Shown: positions 50,728-59,491 of the stretch, one piece after another | Layout: each line of letters begins with the position of its first letter | How positions within the stretch are numbered: the first letter of the stretch is position 1 | Assembly: GCF_016735695.1 (NCBI RefSeq) | Contig: NZ_JAERQD010000026.1 | Span: forward strand, 1-64,000 | Direction: 5' to 3' | DNA: 64,000 nt | From: Microvirga zambiensis WSM3693 | Lineage (GTDB): Bacteria > Pseudomonadota > Alphaproteobacteria > Rhizobiales > Beijerinckiaceae | The notes under the pieces: model-generated | The model's input: the letters and a program-made list of their open reading frames with translations, nothing else | What the model was told of the DNA's origin: nothing | Database searches by the model: none | Program-made: the position numbers and the translations under genes

Positions 50728-51735
50728 GTGTCGAAGAAAGTCAGGTGGGGTGTGCTGAGCACCGCCCAAATCGCCAGGAAGCACGTCATTCCGGCCATGA
50801 AGGCAGGAGCCTTCACGGAGATTGTGGCGATTGCGTCCCGAGACGAAGAGCGGGCCCGCGAAGCCGCCGTGGATCTCGGGATTCCCAAGGCCTATGGGTC
50901 GTATGAGGCACTGCTCGCAGATCCGGACATCGACGCGATCTACAATCCGCTTCCGAACCATCTGCATGCGCCTCTGACCATCAAGGCGCTCGAGGCCGGC
51001 AAGCATGTCCTGTGCGAAAAACCGATTGCTCTCAATGCCGAGGAGGCGCGGCAGATTGAGGCTACTCAGAAGAAGAGCGGCTTGCTCGTGGGCGAAGCCT
51101 TCATGGTGCGCTTCCATCCGCAATGGCAGCGTGTGCGCGAGATCGTTCGCAGCGGACGCCTGGGAGAGGTACGTGCCATCCAGACAATCTTCTCCTATTT
51201 CCTGACGGATCCGAGCAACATCCGCAATCAGGCCGATATCGGCGGCGGAGGGCTCTACGATATCGGCTGCTATGCCATCAACACGGCCCGTTTCGTGTTT
51301 GACGCCGAGCCGGAGCGCGTGATCGGCCTGTTTGACAGGGATCCCCAGATGGGAACGGACCGCTTGAGCAGCGGCTTGGCGGAATTTTCTGGCGGCCGGC
51401 AGCTGACCTTCACCTCCGCGACCCAGCTTGTACCATGCCAGCGCGTGCAGATCCTCGGTACCCGTGGGCGCATTGAAATCCAGATTCCGTTCAATGCGCC
51501 TGCCGGCATGGAAGCCGTTATCGTGGTCGATGACGGGCGGGATCTCTCCGGCAGCGGCAGGGACGTCATCACGATACCCGCCAGTGATCAGTACACCTTG
51601 CAGGGCGATGCCTTCTCGCAGGCAGTGCTCGGCGAGAAGCCTCTCGAATGGGGAACTGCCGACGCCGTGTCGAACATGCGTGTGATTGACGCTCTCTTCC
51701 GCTCGGCGCGTACCGAGAAATGGGAGCGCCCCTGA
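50728..51735 (+). CDS. Gfo/Idh/MocA-family oxidoreductase
   Basis: A 335-residue NAD(P)-dependent dehydrogenase from a GTG start (AAAGG upstream). The Rossmann part has VRWGVLSTAQIARKHVIPAM, YNPLPNHLHAPLTIKALEAG and HVLCEKPIALN (the E-K-P motif). The C-terminal substrate domain has GGGGLYDIGCYAINTARFVF. The family oxidises sugars, inositols and related polyols. It is the first gene after the LacI operators and is probably co-transcribed with the oxidase at 51821. Confidence 0.92.
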   Translation: MSKKVRWGVLSTAQIARKHVIPAMKAGAFTEIVAIASRDEERAREAAVDLGIPKAYGSYEALLADPDIDAIYNPLPNHLHAPLTIKALEAGKHVLCEKPIALNAEEARQIEATQKKSGLLVGEAFMVRFHPQWQRVREIVRSGRLGEVRAIQTIFSYFLTDPSNIRNQADIGGGGLYDIGCYAINTARFVFDAEPERVIGLFDRDPQMGTDRLSSGLAEFSGGRQLTFTSATQLVPCQRVQILGTRGRIEIQIPFNAPAGMEAVIVVDDGRDLSGSGRDVITIPASDQYTLQGDAFSQAVLGEKPLEWGTADAVSNMRVIDALFRSARTEKWERP

Positions 51736-51820
51736 TCGCCTTCCAACAACTCGGCCTGGCGGTCTCCTGGGCTGACAGATTGAACCACTCAACGAGCACA
51801 ACCACAGAAGGAACTATCTG

Positions 51821-52945
51821 GTGAACTCTCCATCCTCATCTTTGCGGGTTGCTGTCATCGGCGGTGGGATTCTCGGGGCGTCCTCAGCCGTACACCTTGC
51901 GCGCTTGGGCGCTCGCGTGACGTTGGTAACCGAAGGCGGATTGTCGAGCGAAGCCTCGGGCCGCTCGCTCGCCTGGCTGAACTCGGCTCGTTTCCGCTCC
52001 GCCGAATACCACAAGCTGCGCATGATCGGCATCGATCGCTATCGCACCCTGGCGGCCCGGTATCCCGCCGCGCCCTGGCTGCGCTTCGACGGAGGTCTGA
52101 CGTGGGATGCCGATGACAGTTCGAACAGGATCACCGACGCGTTCGCGCACGAACAGAGCATCGGCTACCACGCGCAGCTTCTTGCTCCCGAACAGGTCGC
52201 GGCCATGACGCCGGGCGTCGATGTGCGTGCGATCACGCGCCAGGGCGCGATTTTCAATCCCGGAGAGGGCTGGGTGGACCTGCCGTCCCTGATCCGCGTG
52301 CTGCTCGACGAGTTTGCCACGCTGGGTGGCGAGATCGTCACGCATGCCGGTCGGGCCAGCGTCGATGTCAAAGGCGGGCGAGCAACAGGAGTGTCGACGT
52401 CGAGCGGCAGGCAGATTGTGGCCGATGCCGTTCTGGTGGCCGCTGGCGCTGCCGTCCCCAAGATGGTCGCAGATGTCGGCGTTGCCATTCCGGACGCAAC
52501 CCCGATCTCGCTTCTGGTCCGCTCGAAGCCGCTCAAAACTGGTCTGCGGGCTGTTCTCAACACGCCGCGTGTGGCTGTGCGGCCCACGCCTGACGGCGCC
52601 ATCGTGTTCGACTCTGCCTGGTCGGAGGATGAGGTGGTCCGCCATGCGGATGGGACCTACGAGGTGCGGGAGGCGACCGTCCAGAAGCTCGCGGAGGAGG
52701 CCTCTGCGGTGCTCGCCGACAATCCTAAGATCGAAATCGCCTCATATGGAGTTGGGCCGAAGCCCGTGCCGAAGGATGGCGAACCGGTTCTCGGCGCTCT
52801 CAAGGCGGTTCCGGGTTATTTCGTAGCCTTTACCCACAGCGGTGCCACGATGGGTCTGATCACGGGCGAATTGCTGGCCCGGGCAATTGTCACGGGGGAG
52901 GCGAGCCCTCTGCTCGCCACGTTCCGGCCCGACCGGTTTGCGTAA
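51821..52945 (+). CDS. FAD-dependent DAO-family oxidoreductase
   Basis: A 374-residue protein from a GTG start with AAGGA upstream. The FAD dinucleotide-binding motif VAVIGGGILGASSAVHLARL (GxGxxG) and the second acidic VTLVTEGGLSSEASGRSLAW are at the N-terminus. The C-terminal signature is KDGEPVLGALKAVPGYFVAF then THSGATMGLITGELLARAI. Substrates in this family are D-amino acids, glycine, sarcosine or opine-like imino acids. The neighbouring amino-acid ABC transporter favours an amino compound. Confidence 0.92.
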   Translation: MNSPSSSLRVAVIGGGILGASSAVHLARLGARVTLVTEGGLSSEASGRSLAWLNSARFRSAEYHKLRMIGIDRYRTLAARYPAAPWLRFDGGLTWDADDSSNRITDAFAHEQSIGYHAQLLAPEQVAAMTPGVDVRAITRQGAIFNPGEGWVDLPSLIRVLLDEFATLGGEIVTHAGRASVDVKGGRATGVSTSSGRQIVADAVLVAAGAAVPKMVADVGVAIPDATPISLLVRSKPLKTGLRAVLNTPRVAVRPTPDGAIVFDSAWSEDEVVRHADGTYEVREATVQKLAEEASAVLADNPKIEIASYGVGPKPVPKDGEPVLGALKAVPGYFVAFTHSGATMGLITGELLARAIVTGEASPLLATFRPDRFA

Positions 52946-53032
52946 CGGCGACAGCCTGCGGCTCTCCGCGTGAGGCGGAGAGCCAACCTTTGAGCAAAGC
53001 TGAACGTAGGACAACACGCCCGGGAGACTGAC

Positions 53033-53803
53033 ATGGGACAGGCCAGCAATCATGCGACCGGCGGCAGCCAAGATGTCTGCGTCGAGTTCAGCAACGTCGA
53101 CAAATGGTTCGGCACGGTGCAGGTTCTGCACGGCATCAATCTGACAGTGGGGAAAGGCGAGAAGGTCGTCGTCTGCGGTCCATCCGGATCGGGAAAGTCC
53201 ACGATGATCCGCTGCATCAATCATCTTGAGACGCACCAGAAGGGCCGGATCATCGTCAACGGGATTGAGCTCACGGAGAACAAGCGCAGCATCGATCGTA
53301 TCCGGCAGGATATCGGCATGGTGTTTCAGAGCTTCAACCTTTATCCGCACCTGACCGTTCTGGAGAACTGCACCCTCGCGCCCCGGTGGGTTAAGGGGGT
53401 GTCGCGGAAGGATGCGGAGGCGTTGGCGCTGCGCTATCTCGAGCGCGTGCGCATTCCGGACAAGGCGAATTTTTATCCGAGCCAACTGTCCGGCGGACAA
53501 CAGCAGAGAGCTGCCATTGCACGTTCGCTCTGCATGAGCCCGAAGATCATGCTGTTTGATGAGCCGACTTCAGCACTCGACCCTGAACTCGTGCGCGAAG
53601 TTCTGGACACGATGGCGCAGCTTGCCAGCGACGGGATGACCATGGTGTGCGTCACGCACGAAATGGGCTTCGCCCGGCAGGTCGCCGATCGCGTGATCTT
53701 CATGGATGCGGGCCGGGTCGTGGAGACGGCACCTCCTGACGAGTTCTTCCGCAACCCTCGGGAAAGCCGCACCCGGGCCTTCCTGAGCCAGATCCTGCAC
53801 TAG
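53033..53803 (+). CDS. Polar amino-acid ABC transporter ATPase
   Basis: A 256-residue ATPase of the GlnQ/HisP type. Walker A is GPSGSGKST, the Q-loop is [20 protein letters not shown], the signature [15 protein letters not shown], and Walker [15 protein letters not shown] with the H-loop [27 protein letters not shown] lies 4 bases before the ATG. With the binding protein and two permeases downstream it forms a complete importer. Confidence 0.95.
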   Translation: MGQASNHATGGSQDVCVEFSNVDKWFGTVQVLHGINLTVGKGEKVVVCGPSGSGKSTMIRCINHLETHQKGRIIVNGIELTENKRSIDRIRQDIGMVFQSFNLYPHLTVLENCTLAPRWVKGVSRKDAEALALRYLERVRIPDKANFYPSQLSGGQQQRAAIARSLCMSPKIMLFDEPTSALDPELVREVLDTMAQLASDGMTMVCVTHEMGFARQVADRVIFMDAGRVVETAPPDEFFRNPRESRTRAFLSQILH

Positions 53804-53905
53804 GAGATCAACCGCCCTTCCGCGGACGGCCGAGTTCCGCAGCAATAAGTCGACGAACGGTCAACGTTCGCACCTCCAGACCCAGAAATCCAAAGGGAAA
53901 TATCC

Positions 53906-54760
53906 ATGAACCGACAGATCAGCATGCTTCGTTACGCTATCGCATCATTGGGCTTCATCGCCGCCATCGCATCTCAGCCGACGGCAGCCTCGGCGCAGGA
54001 TCTTCCAGCCTTGCCGAAGTCGATCAAGGATGCGGGCGTCATCCGCATCGGTGTCAAGTGCGACTCCCCGCCCTTCGGCTCCTCCGGCCCTGACGGCAAG
54101 CCGGTCGGCGTGGAGGTCGAGATGGCGAAGAAGATCGGCACCTATGCCTTCGGCTCCCCGGACAAGGCGGAGCTGAGCTGCGTCGCCACCGACGCGCGCA
54201 TTCCATCTCTGACCGGCGGCAAGATCGACCTGATCCTCGCGACCCTCGGCAAGACCCCGCCGCGCGAGCAGGTGATCGATTACTCCGACATCTATTACTG
54301 GGGCGGCAGCAACGTCATCGTGCCGAAGGACAGCCCGGTCCAGAAGCTCGCTGATCTCGAGGGAAAGTCGATCCTGATCGTGAAGGGCGGCAATCAGCTC
54401 AAATGGTTGCGTGACCGCATTCCCGGCATCCAATTCGTGCAGCTCAACACCAATGCAGATAACATCCAGGCCCTACAGCAGGGTCGGGCCGATGGGTATG
54501 TGGGCGATGCGGTCACGATTGCGACCCTGATCAGCAACTATCCCACTTTCCGTATTCTCAAGGAGGAGGTCGATCTCGGGTTCAACGGCGTCGGCATCCG
54601 CAAGAACGAGCCTGAGCTTAAGGCCTTTGTGAATGCCGCCCTGAAGAAAATGAAAGAGGAGAAGTTCTTCTCGCAGGTGGTGCCCAGCCACGTCTCCGAC
54701 CCGATCGTCGCCAAGGAGATGATCAAGTCCTTCGAGACCGATCCGCCGGCCACGAACTGA
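53906..54760 (+). CDS. Polar amino-acid ABC transporter binding protein
   Basis: A 284-residue periplasmic protein. The signal peptide (LRYAIASLGFIAAIASQPTA, cut near ASAQ) is followed by a type II two-lobed fold (SBP_bac_3). Ligand-site segments include IRIGVKCDSPPFGSSGPDGK, GVEVEMAKKI, TLGKTPPREQVIDYSDIYYW and GRADGYVGDAVTIATLI. Binding proteins of this type take amino acids or opines. GGGAAA lies 7 bases upstream of the ATG. Confidence 0.93.
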   Translation: MNRQISMLRYAIASLGFIAAIASQPTAASAQDLPALPKSIKDAGVIRIGVKCDSPPFGSSGPDGKPVGVEVEMAKKIGTYAFGSPDKAELSCVATDARIPSLTGGKIDLILATLGKTPPREQVIDYSDIYYWGGSNVIVPKDSPVQKLADLEGKSILIVKGGNQLKWLRDRIPGIQFVQLNTNADNIQALQQGRADGYVGDAVTIATLISNYPTFRILKEEVDLGFNGVGIRKNEPELKAFVNAALKKMKEEKFFSQVVPSHVSDPIVAKEMIKSFETDPPATN

Positions 54761-54851
54761 GCGGCTGAGAGAGGCCGGGTGGAGGCCAAATCCTCCACCC
54801 CGTAAGCACCTCGCATGCTCGGTCGACCATCTTCAGCAAGGGCGGAATGTG

Positions 54852-55511
54852 ATGGATTTCAATTATATTCTCGATGCGCTGCCGGACCTGATGAGGGGGC
54901 TCAAAATGACCCTCATGGTCAGCGGTCTCGCCATCCTGCTTTCATGCATCATCGGTGCCGTCGGCGCTGCGCTGCGCACGAGCGGCTTCAAGCCGGCTGA
55001 ATATCTCGTCACCGGCTATGTCGAGTTCATCCGCGGCACGCCGTATCTCGTGCAGATCTTCTTCATTTTTTATGGCCTGCCGAGCCTTGGTCTGCGCCTG
55101 TCGGTCTTCTGGTCGGGCGTCGTGGCGCTGACCCTATGGGCAAGCGCCTTCCAGATCGAGAACTTCCGCGGAGGGCTTGCTGCCGTCAGCCATGGTGTTC
55201 GTGATGCATCCGCATCCCTTGGCCTGAAACGCTGGCATCATGCTCTTCTGGTTGTTTTCCCGCTGGCGGCCCGGGCGGCGCTGCCGTCCTCGATGAACAC
55301 CATCGTGGCCACGGTCAAGAACTCCGCCTATCTCCAGGCCATCGGCCTCGTGGAACTGACCTTCGTGGCCGTCGATCGCATTGCCTATGATTTCCGCGCC
55401 ATCGAGATGTTTTTCTCCATCTGCGTGATCTACCTGCTCTGCGTCTTTGCTCTGTCCGGTCTGGGGCACGCACTGGAGCATCGCCTCAATCGGCCTTTTG
55501 CAGGGAGATAG
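54852..55511 (+). CDS. Polar amino-acid ABC transporter permease 1
   Basis: A 219-residue HisM/HisQ-type permease from the ATG at 54852 (the GTG just before is in frame too). It has MRGLKMTLMVSGLAILLSCI, the LVQIFFIFYGLPSL segment and the EAA loop AVSHGVRDASASLGLKRWHH (GxxxxxxLG). It has about five membrane helices. It is followed after 3 bases by its partner permease. Confidence 0.93.
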   Translation: MDFNYILDALPDLMRGLKMTLMVSGLAILLSCIIGAVGAALRTSGFKPAEYLVTGYVEFIRGTPYLVQIFFIFYGLPSLGLRLSVFWSGVVALTLWASAFQIENFRGGLAAVSHGVRDASASLGLKRWHHALLVVFPLAARAALPSSMNTIVATVKNSAYLQAIGLVELTFVAVDRIAYDFRAIEMFFSICVIYLLCVFALSGLGHALEHRLNRPFAGR

Positions 55512-55514
55512 TCA

Positions 55515-56255
55515 ATGCTTCTTCTTGAGTTTCGGTCTTTCCTGTTCGACGGCCTCCTGAACACGCTGCTCCTGTCGCTGGTGATGATCCTGGGCGGAAC
55601 CCTGTTCGCGATCCTCTTTGCGGCCGGCCTGTCGCTGCCGTCCCGATGGCTTAGCCGCCCCGTCTTCCTCATCGTGGAATGTCTGCGGGACATCCCCCTG
55701 ATGGTGACGGTGCTGCTCGTCTACTTCATCCTGCCCAATATCGGGATCTCGCTGAATCCGTTCTGGTCGAGCGCACTCAGCGTATCGGTCTGGGGTGGCG
55801 CAAACGGCGCGCATATCATTCGTGCAGGCCTCGCCGCGGTCCCCAAAGGACAATGGGAGACGGTTCAGGCTTTTGGGCTCGGCGGCTGGAAGGGACTTCT
55901 TCTGGTGGTTGTGCCTCAAGCCATGCCCGTTATCCTACCGCCTTACATCAGCCTCGTGACCGGATTGGTGCAGGCGAGCTCGCTTGGCGCGGTCCTCGGT
56001 GTCAATGAGCTCCTGCGCTCGGCACAAGTCCTCATTGAACAGACGACGATCGCCCGCGGCGGGAGCCCTGCTTACCTCGTTTACGGCGCCATTCTGGTTG
56101 TCTACTTCGTGCTGTGCTGGGCAATCGCGTTTGTTGGACGTCGTCTCGAAGCGCATTTTGCGAAGCCATACCGCCGCGATAGGCCAAGCGTCGATCGCGG
56201 GAAGGACCCCTCCCAGGTTCTGGCCCCAACAGCTCCGTTGGACATCAGGACCTGA
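55515..56255 (+). CDS. Polar amino-acid ABC transporter permease 2
   Basis: A 246-residue permease of the same family. It has LLNTLLLSLVMILGGTLFAI, ECLRDIPLMVTVLLVYFI, the EAA loop AVPKGQWETVQAFGLGGWKG and PPYISLVTGLVQASSLGAVL. About five helices and a polar C-terminal tail. It ends the LacI-controlled gene set, and the gap after it holds no gene. Confidence 0.93.
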   Translation: MLLLEFRSFLFDGLLNTLLLSLVMILGGTLFAILFAAGLSLPSRWLSRPVFLIVECLRDIPLMVTVLLVYFILPNIGISLNPFWSSALSVSVWGGANGAHIIRAGLAAVPKGQWETVQAFGLGGWKGLLLVVVPQAMPVILPPYISLVTGLVQASSLGAVLGVNELLRSAQVLIEQTTIARGGSPAYLVYGAILVVYFVLCWAIAFVGRRLEAHFAKPYRRDRPSVDRGKDPSQVLAPTAPLDIRT

Positions 56256-56663
56256 GCGAGGATCTGCCGGACGCACGCGCATTCCAGAGCAGATTGCATT
56301 CTGACGGGATCAGAATGCTTGCCCGACCTCTTTGATGAAGCTTCATTCTTCGCGAAGAACCGGTTCCCACTTCCTCGCACGACGCTCTCGGTGCCTCAAG
56401 AGGGCAACGTCACATGAACAGGGTCGTAGCGTTCTGTGCGTTGAATGTCTCTTGTTGGCACGAGGCAGACGAAAGCCGAACTTCCGCAACGCTGGGATGA
56501 GCGGACCTTTGCGCGATAGCGCTTAAAGACCGTGCCTGACTCGTAGGAGAGTCTCGCAGGTAATGGCTCAACGCAAGGGATGCGTGAATGGGAGTGCATT
56601 GACTAACAAGCCGAGGTCCGGCGGCGGGATCAGTGAATTGGTCAGGTAGGATTGTCCCAGAGA
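56256..56663. other. Intergenic with part of a dispersed repeat
   Basis: No convincing gene. Positions 56479-56509 carry the second copy of a ~30-base sequence also found at 48594-48623 (both contain CTGGGATGAGCGGACCTT). Short frames across this stretch have no ribosome binding site. Confidence 0.4.
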
Positions 56664-56690
56664 AACGACCGGCTGCTTCGGCCGGTCGTT
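56664..56690 (-). terminator. Hairpin terminator after the RraA-type gene
   Basis: A perfect 10-bp stem (AACGACCGGC / GCCGGTCGTT) with a 7-base loop, 14 bases past the stop of the minus-strand RraA-type gene. On that strand it is followed by a short T-containing tract. Confidence 0.7.
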
Positions 56691-56704
56691 CAGATAGGGG
56701 AGTC

Positions 56705-57379
56705 TTAGACCCCTTCGCATCCCAGGCGCTTCAGGGTCTCGTCGACCCAAGGCTTCGAAACATTGCCCTCCTGAGTCGCCGCCATGGTCTTGGCCTCGGC
56801 CGCCTGCTTTGCCTTGGCATCGGCATAGATCGTGGATGTGTCACCGAAGGGCACGCAGAGCAGACCATCGTCGTCCCCAATGATGAGGTCGCCGGGCTCG
56901 ACGACCATTCCATCGATGGCAATCGGCACGTTGATCTCGCCCGGGCCATCCTTGTACGGACCACGGTGCGTCACGCCCGCCGCGAAGACGGGAAACTCGT
57001 GGGTGCGGATGTAACCGTAGTCGCGCACCGCACCATTGATCACGATGCCTGCGAGGCCGATCTTCTCGGCGTGGGCGAGCATGAGTTCGCCGATGATGGC
57101 ATTGGTCAGGTCGCCGCCGGCATCGACCACGATGACGTCGCCCGGCTCCGCGATCTGGAGAGCCTTGTGCACCATGAGGTTGTCACCGGGGCGGGTCTTC
57201 ACGGTCAGCGCTGGGCCTGCGAGGATCCCGACTGCGTGGAGCGGGCGCAGCCGCGAACCGGCAGCCGTCATGCGCGACATCACATCGCTAACGTTGGCGA
57301 CGGGCAATTCGCGAAACTGCTGCACGACGTCCGCATTGACCTTTCGCTGGCGGGGTAGAACTCTGAATCCGATGGTCAA
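56705..57379 (-). CDS. RraA-family aldolase-like protein
   Basis: A 224-residue protein from a TTG start, supported by GGGAG 7 bases upstream. It has the family motifs VANVSDVMSR, GPALTVKTRPGDNLMVHKAL, GDVIVVDAGGDLTNAIIGEL and the catalytic loop GIVINGAVRDYGYIRTHEFP (GxxxxGxxRD). Relatives are 4-hydroxy-4-methyl-2-oxoglutarate/oxaloacetate lyases or the RNase E inhibitor RraA. The catabolic setting points to a lyase. It lies 84 bases after the 2-hydroxyacid dehydrogenase on the same strand, probably in one operon. Confidence 0.9.
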   Translation of the reverse strand: MTIGFRVLPRQRKVNADVVQQFRELPVANVSDVMSRMTAAGSRLRPLHAVGILAGPALTVKTRPGDNLMVHKALQIAEPGDVIVVDAGGDLTNAIIGELMLAHAEKIGLAGIVINGAVRDYGYIRTHEFPVFAAGVTHRGPYKDGPGEINVPIAIDGMVVEPGDLIIGDDDGLLCVPFGDTSTIYADAKAKQAAEAKTMAATQEGNVSKPWVDETLKRLGCEGV

Positions 57380-57463
57380 GTTAGTGCTCCCTTTTCACAC
57401 TGTTGAATGGTTCCGGACGCGACACGGGAACCGGCATGAGTGGGCCGCGTCGTGTCGGTTCGG

Positions 57464-58531
57464 TTAGCGCGCAGCGGATGCTGCATCTTGGAAGGTCGGG
57501 TTGGCGACGCTTCTGAGATCGGGTCCATCGCCATCCAGGACGCTGATGATGTGGCGTGCGGCGGTCTCCGCCATAGCCCGCATGGCGCCTCTTGCCGCTC
57601 CGCCCGTATGCGGCGTCACGATGATGTTCGGCAGTGACCAGAGTGGGCTGTCCTTCGGCGGCGGCTCCTCGGCGAAGCTGTCGAGACCCGCTCCCGCGAT
57701 GGTTCCGTTTCGCAAGGCAGCCGCCAGGGCTGCCTCATCGACGATTTCCCCACGGGCGGTGTTCACGAGGAAGGCGTCCCGCTTCATTCGGCCGAGGCGT
57801 TCCGCATTGATGAGATGACGTGTCTCCTTCGTCAGCGGACAGTGCAGGCTGACGATATCCGACGTTGCCAGGAGATCGTCGAGATCGGTTTCACGGCTGA
57901 CACCCTGCGGCAGGCCGGTAGTGTATGGATCGAAGACCGAAACGGACATCCCGAGCCCCCGCGCCAGCGTGGCGACTTCCTGTCCGATGGCGCCGAAGCC
58001 CACCAGTCCCAGCTTTGCCCCCGCAAGATCGCGTCCGACGTAGCTGGCCTTGGGCCATTCGCCGCCTTTGACGGCGTGGTCGAGCGGCACGAGGTCCTTC
58101 AGCAAGGCAATCGACAGGGCAACGGCGTGCTCGGCCACCGACCGTGCATTTGCACCGAGCGCCCGGAGAACCGGAATGCCGCGCCGAGCTGCGGCCTCGA
58201 GATCGATGTTGTTGACGCCCGTGCCATGCTTCGCGATGACCTTGAGGCGGGACGAGGCCGCGATGACGGTCTCATCGATCTGTCCCTGCCGGACGATCAA
58301 CCCCTCGATCTGAAGGTCCGCCGCGAGCTGCGCGATGTCTTCTGCCGACGCATAGGGCTTGCAATAATGGGCCTTTAGACCGTGCGCCTCCAAGTTGGCG
58401 GTAGCGTCCCCGGCAAGGGTCGAGCCAGTGACGAGCACGGCCCGGCTTCGGATTGATGGCAGCGTGTCTGACGCTTCTTCCTTTGGCTGATTTCCCAGCA
58501 CTTCCGTCTCCCATATCGCGGCCTGTCCCAT
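57464..58531 (-). CDS. D-2-hydroxyacid dehydrogenase
   Basis: A 355-residue NAD-dependent enzyme of the D-isomer 2-hydroxyacid family (SerA/GhrB type). It has LKVIAKHGTGVNNIDLEAAA, the nucleotide motif LGLVGFGAIGQEVATLARGL, the catalytic Arg region LVNTARGEIVDEAALAAALR, the Glu (GLDSFAEEPP) and the His in VTPHTGG. There is no ACT domain. With the RraA-type lyase it could convert a hydroxy acid to a keto acid and split it. It is divergent from IclR across a short intergenic region. Confidence 0.92.
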   Translation of the reverse strand: MGQAAIWETEVLGNQPKEEASDTLPSIRSRAVLVTGSTLAGDATANLEAHGLKAHYCKPYASAEDIAQLAADLQIEGLIVRQGQIDETVIAASSRLKVIAKHGTGVNNIDLEAAARRGIPVLRALGANARSVAEHAVALSIALLKDLVPLDHAVKGGEWPKASYVGRDLAGAKLGLVGFGAIGQEVATLARGLGMSVSVFDPYTTGLPQGVSRETDLDDLLATSDIVSLHCPLTKETRHLINAERLGRMKRDAFLVNTARGEIVDEAALAAALRNGTIAGAGLDSFAEEPPPKDSPLWSLPNIIVTPHTGGAARGAMRAMAETAARHIISVLDGDGPDLRSVANPTFQDAASAAR

Positions 58532-58621
58532 GAACGGTTCCGCAACGCGGGACCGCGGCCCTTAAAAGCTGATCGACTAAAGAATACCGCCTCGCGAAAT
58601 TTTCTTGCTTGACGGAGCGCT

Positions 58622-58650
58622 TTGACAAAAGCACATTTCCGGGATATTTC
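58622..58650 (+). promoter_or_regulatory. Candidate promoter for the IclR gene
   Basis: TTGACA (58622-58627) and TATTTC (58645-58650) are 17 bases apart, a good sigma-70-type spacing. The start codon of IclR is 36 bases further on. The same 155-base region must also serve the divergent dehydrogenase. Confidence 0.5.
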
Positions 58651-58686
58651 ATAGTGGCAAATAGCGTTACGCAGAGTGAAACGATC

Positions 58687-59448
58687 ATGCCACGACAGGC
58701 CTTGGACATCGAAGCGCGGGAAGAGGGTGGCGTGATCGCCGTCGAGCGGGCCTTGGCCGTGCTCGATGCCTTCACCGCCGATGACCGATCCTTGAGCTTG
58801 GCGGAGCTGGCACGTCGCGTTGGCCTGTCCAAGCCAACGGTCCTGCGGTTTACGAAGTCGCTCGCCCGGGCCGGCTACCTGGTCCGCAACGACGACGCAA
58901 CCTTCCGCCTCGGACCGAAGCTTGCCCGGTTGGGCGCTATGTACCAGGCCAGCTTCCGGATCGAGGATTACGTCCAGCCGGCCCTGCGCCGGCTCGCTCA
59001 GGAGACCGGGGAAAGCGCCGCGTTCTATGTTCAAGAGGGTGACAAGCGACTTTGCCTGTTCCGCGTGGATTCACCGCAATCCATCGGCCACCGCGCACGG
59101 ACCGGCGATCTGCTGCCGCTTGACCGCGGCGCGCCGGGACGCGTGCTCCTCGCCTTCAGCGGCGAACCCGGAGAGCCTTACGATCAGATCCGTCGCGACG
59201 GCTTCTACGCGACGTTCGGCGAGCGCGACCCGCAGGTTGCCAGCATTGCCTGTCCGGTATTCGGGCATGGCCAGGAAGTCATCGGGGTCCTTGGCGTGGC
59301 GGGCCCGACAGGCCGCATCGACACCCACGCCGTCGCCCGCCATCTCGAGCCGCTGCGATCCATCGCGGACGAACTCACACGACAGCTCGGCGGCAAGACC
59401 GAGAGCCACCATTCGACCCGCAGGCTACGCGCATCAACCCGCGCCTGA
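58687..59448 (+). CDS. IclR-family regulator
   Basis: A 253-residue protein from the ATG at 58687 (upstream in-frame codons overlap the promoter). The winged helix is VIAVERALAVLDAFTADDRS then SLAELARRVGLSKPTVLRFT. The effector domain has GPKLARLGAMYQASFRIEDY, VDSPQSIGHRARTGDLLPLD, PGRVLLAFSG and SIACPVFGHGQEVIGVLGVA. It lies between the dehydrogenase/RraA operon and tctCBA and probably controls both. Confidence 0.94.
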   Translation: MPRQALDIEAREEGGVIAVERALAVLDAFTADDRSLSLAELARRVGLSKPTVLRFTKSLARAGYLVRNDDATFRLGPKLARLGAMYQASFRIEDYVQPALRRLAQETGESAAFYVQEGDKRLCLFRVDSPQSIGHRARTGDLLPLDRGAPGRVLLAFSGEPGEPYDQIRRDGFYATFGERDPQVASIACPVFGHGQEVIGVLGVAGPTGRIDTHAVARHLEPLRSIADELTRQLGGKTESHHSTRRLRASTRA

Positions 59449-59491
59449 GGCGAATAAACCCGATCACCAGTGATCATAAGGAGAGGAAACT

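Noticed and set aside
58532-58686. IclR operator palindrome in the divergent intergenic region
   Set aside because: Only weak AT-rich similarity (TTTCCGGGATAT) was seen; symmetry was too poor to report as a site.
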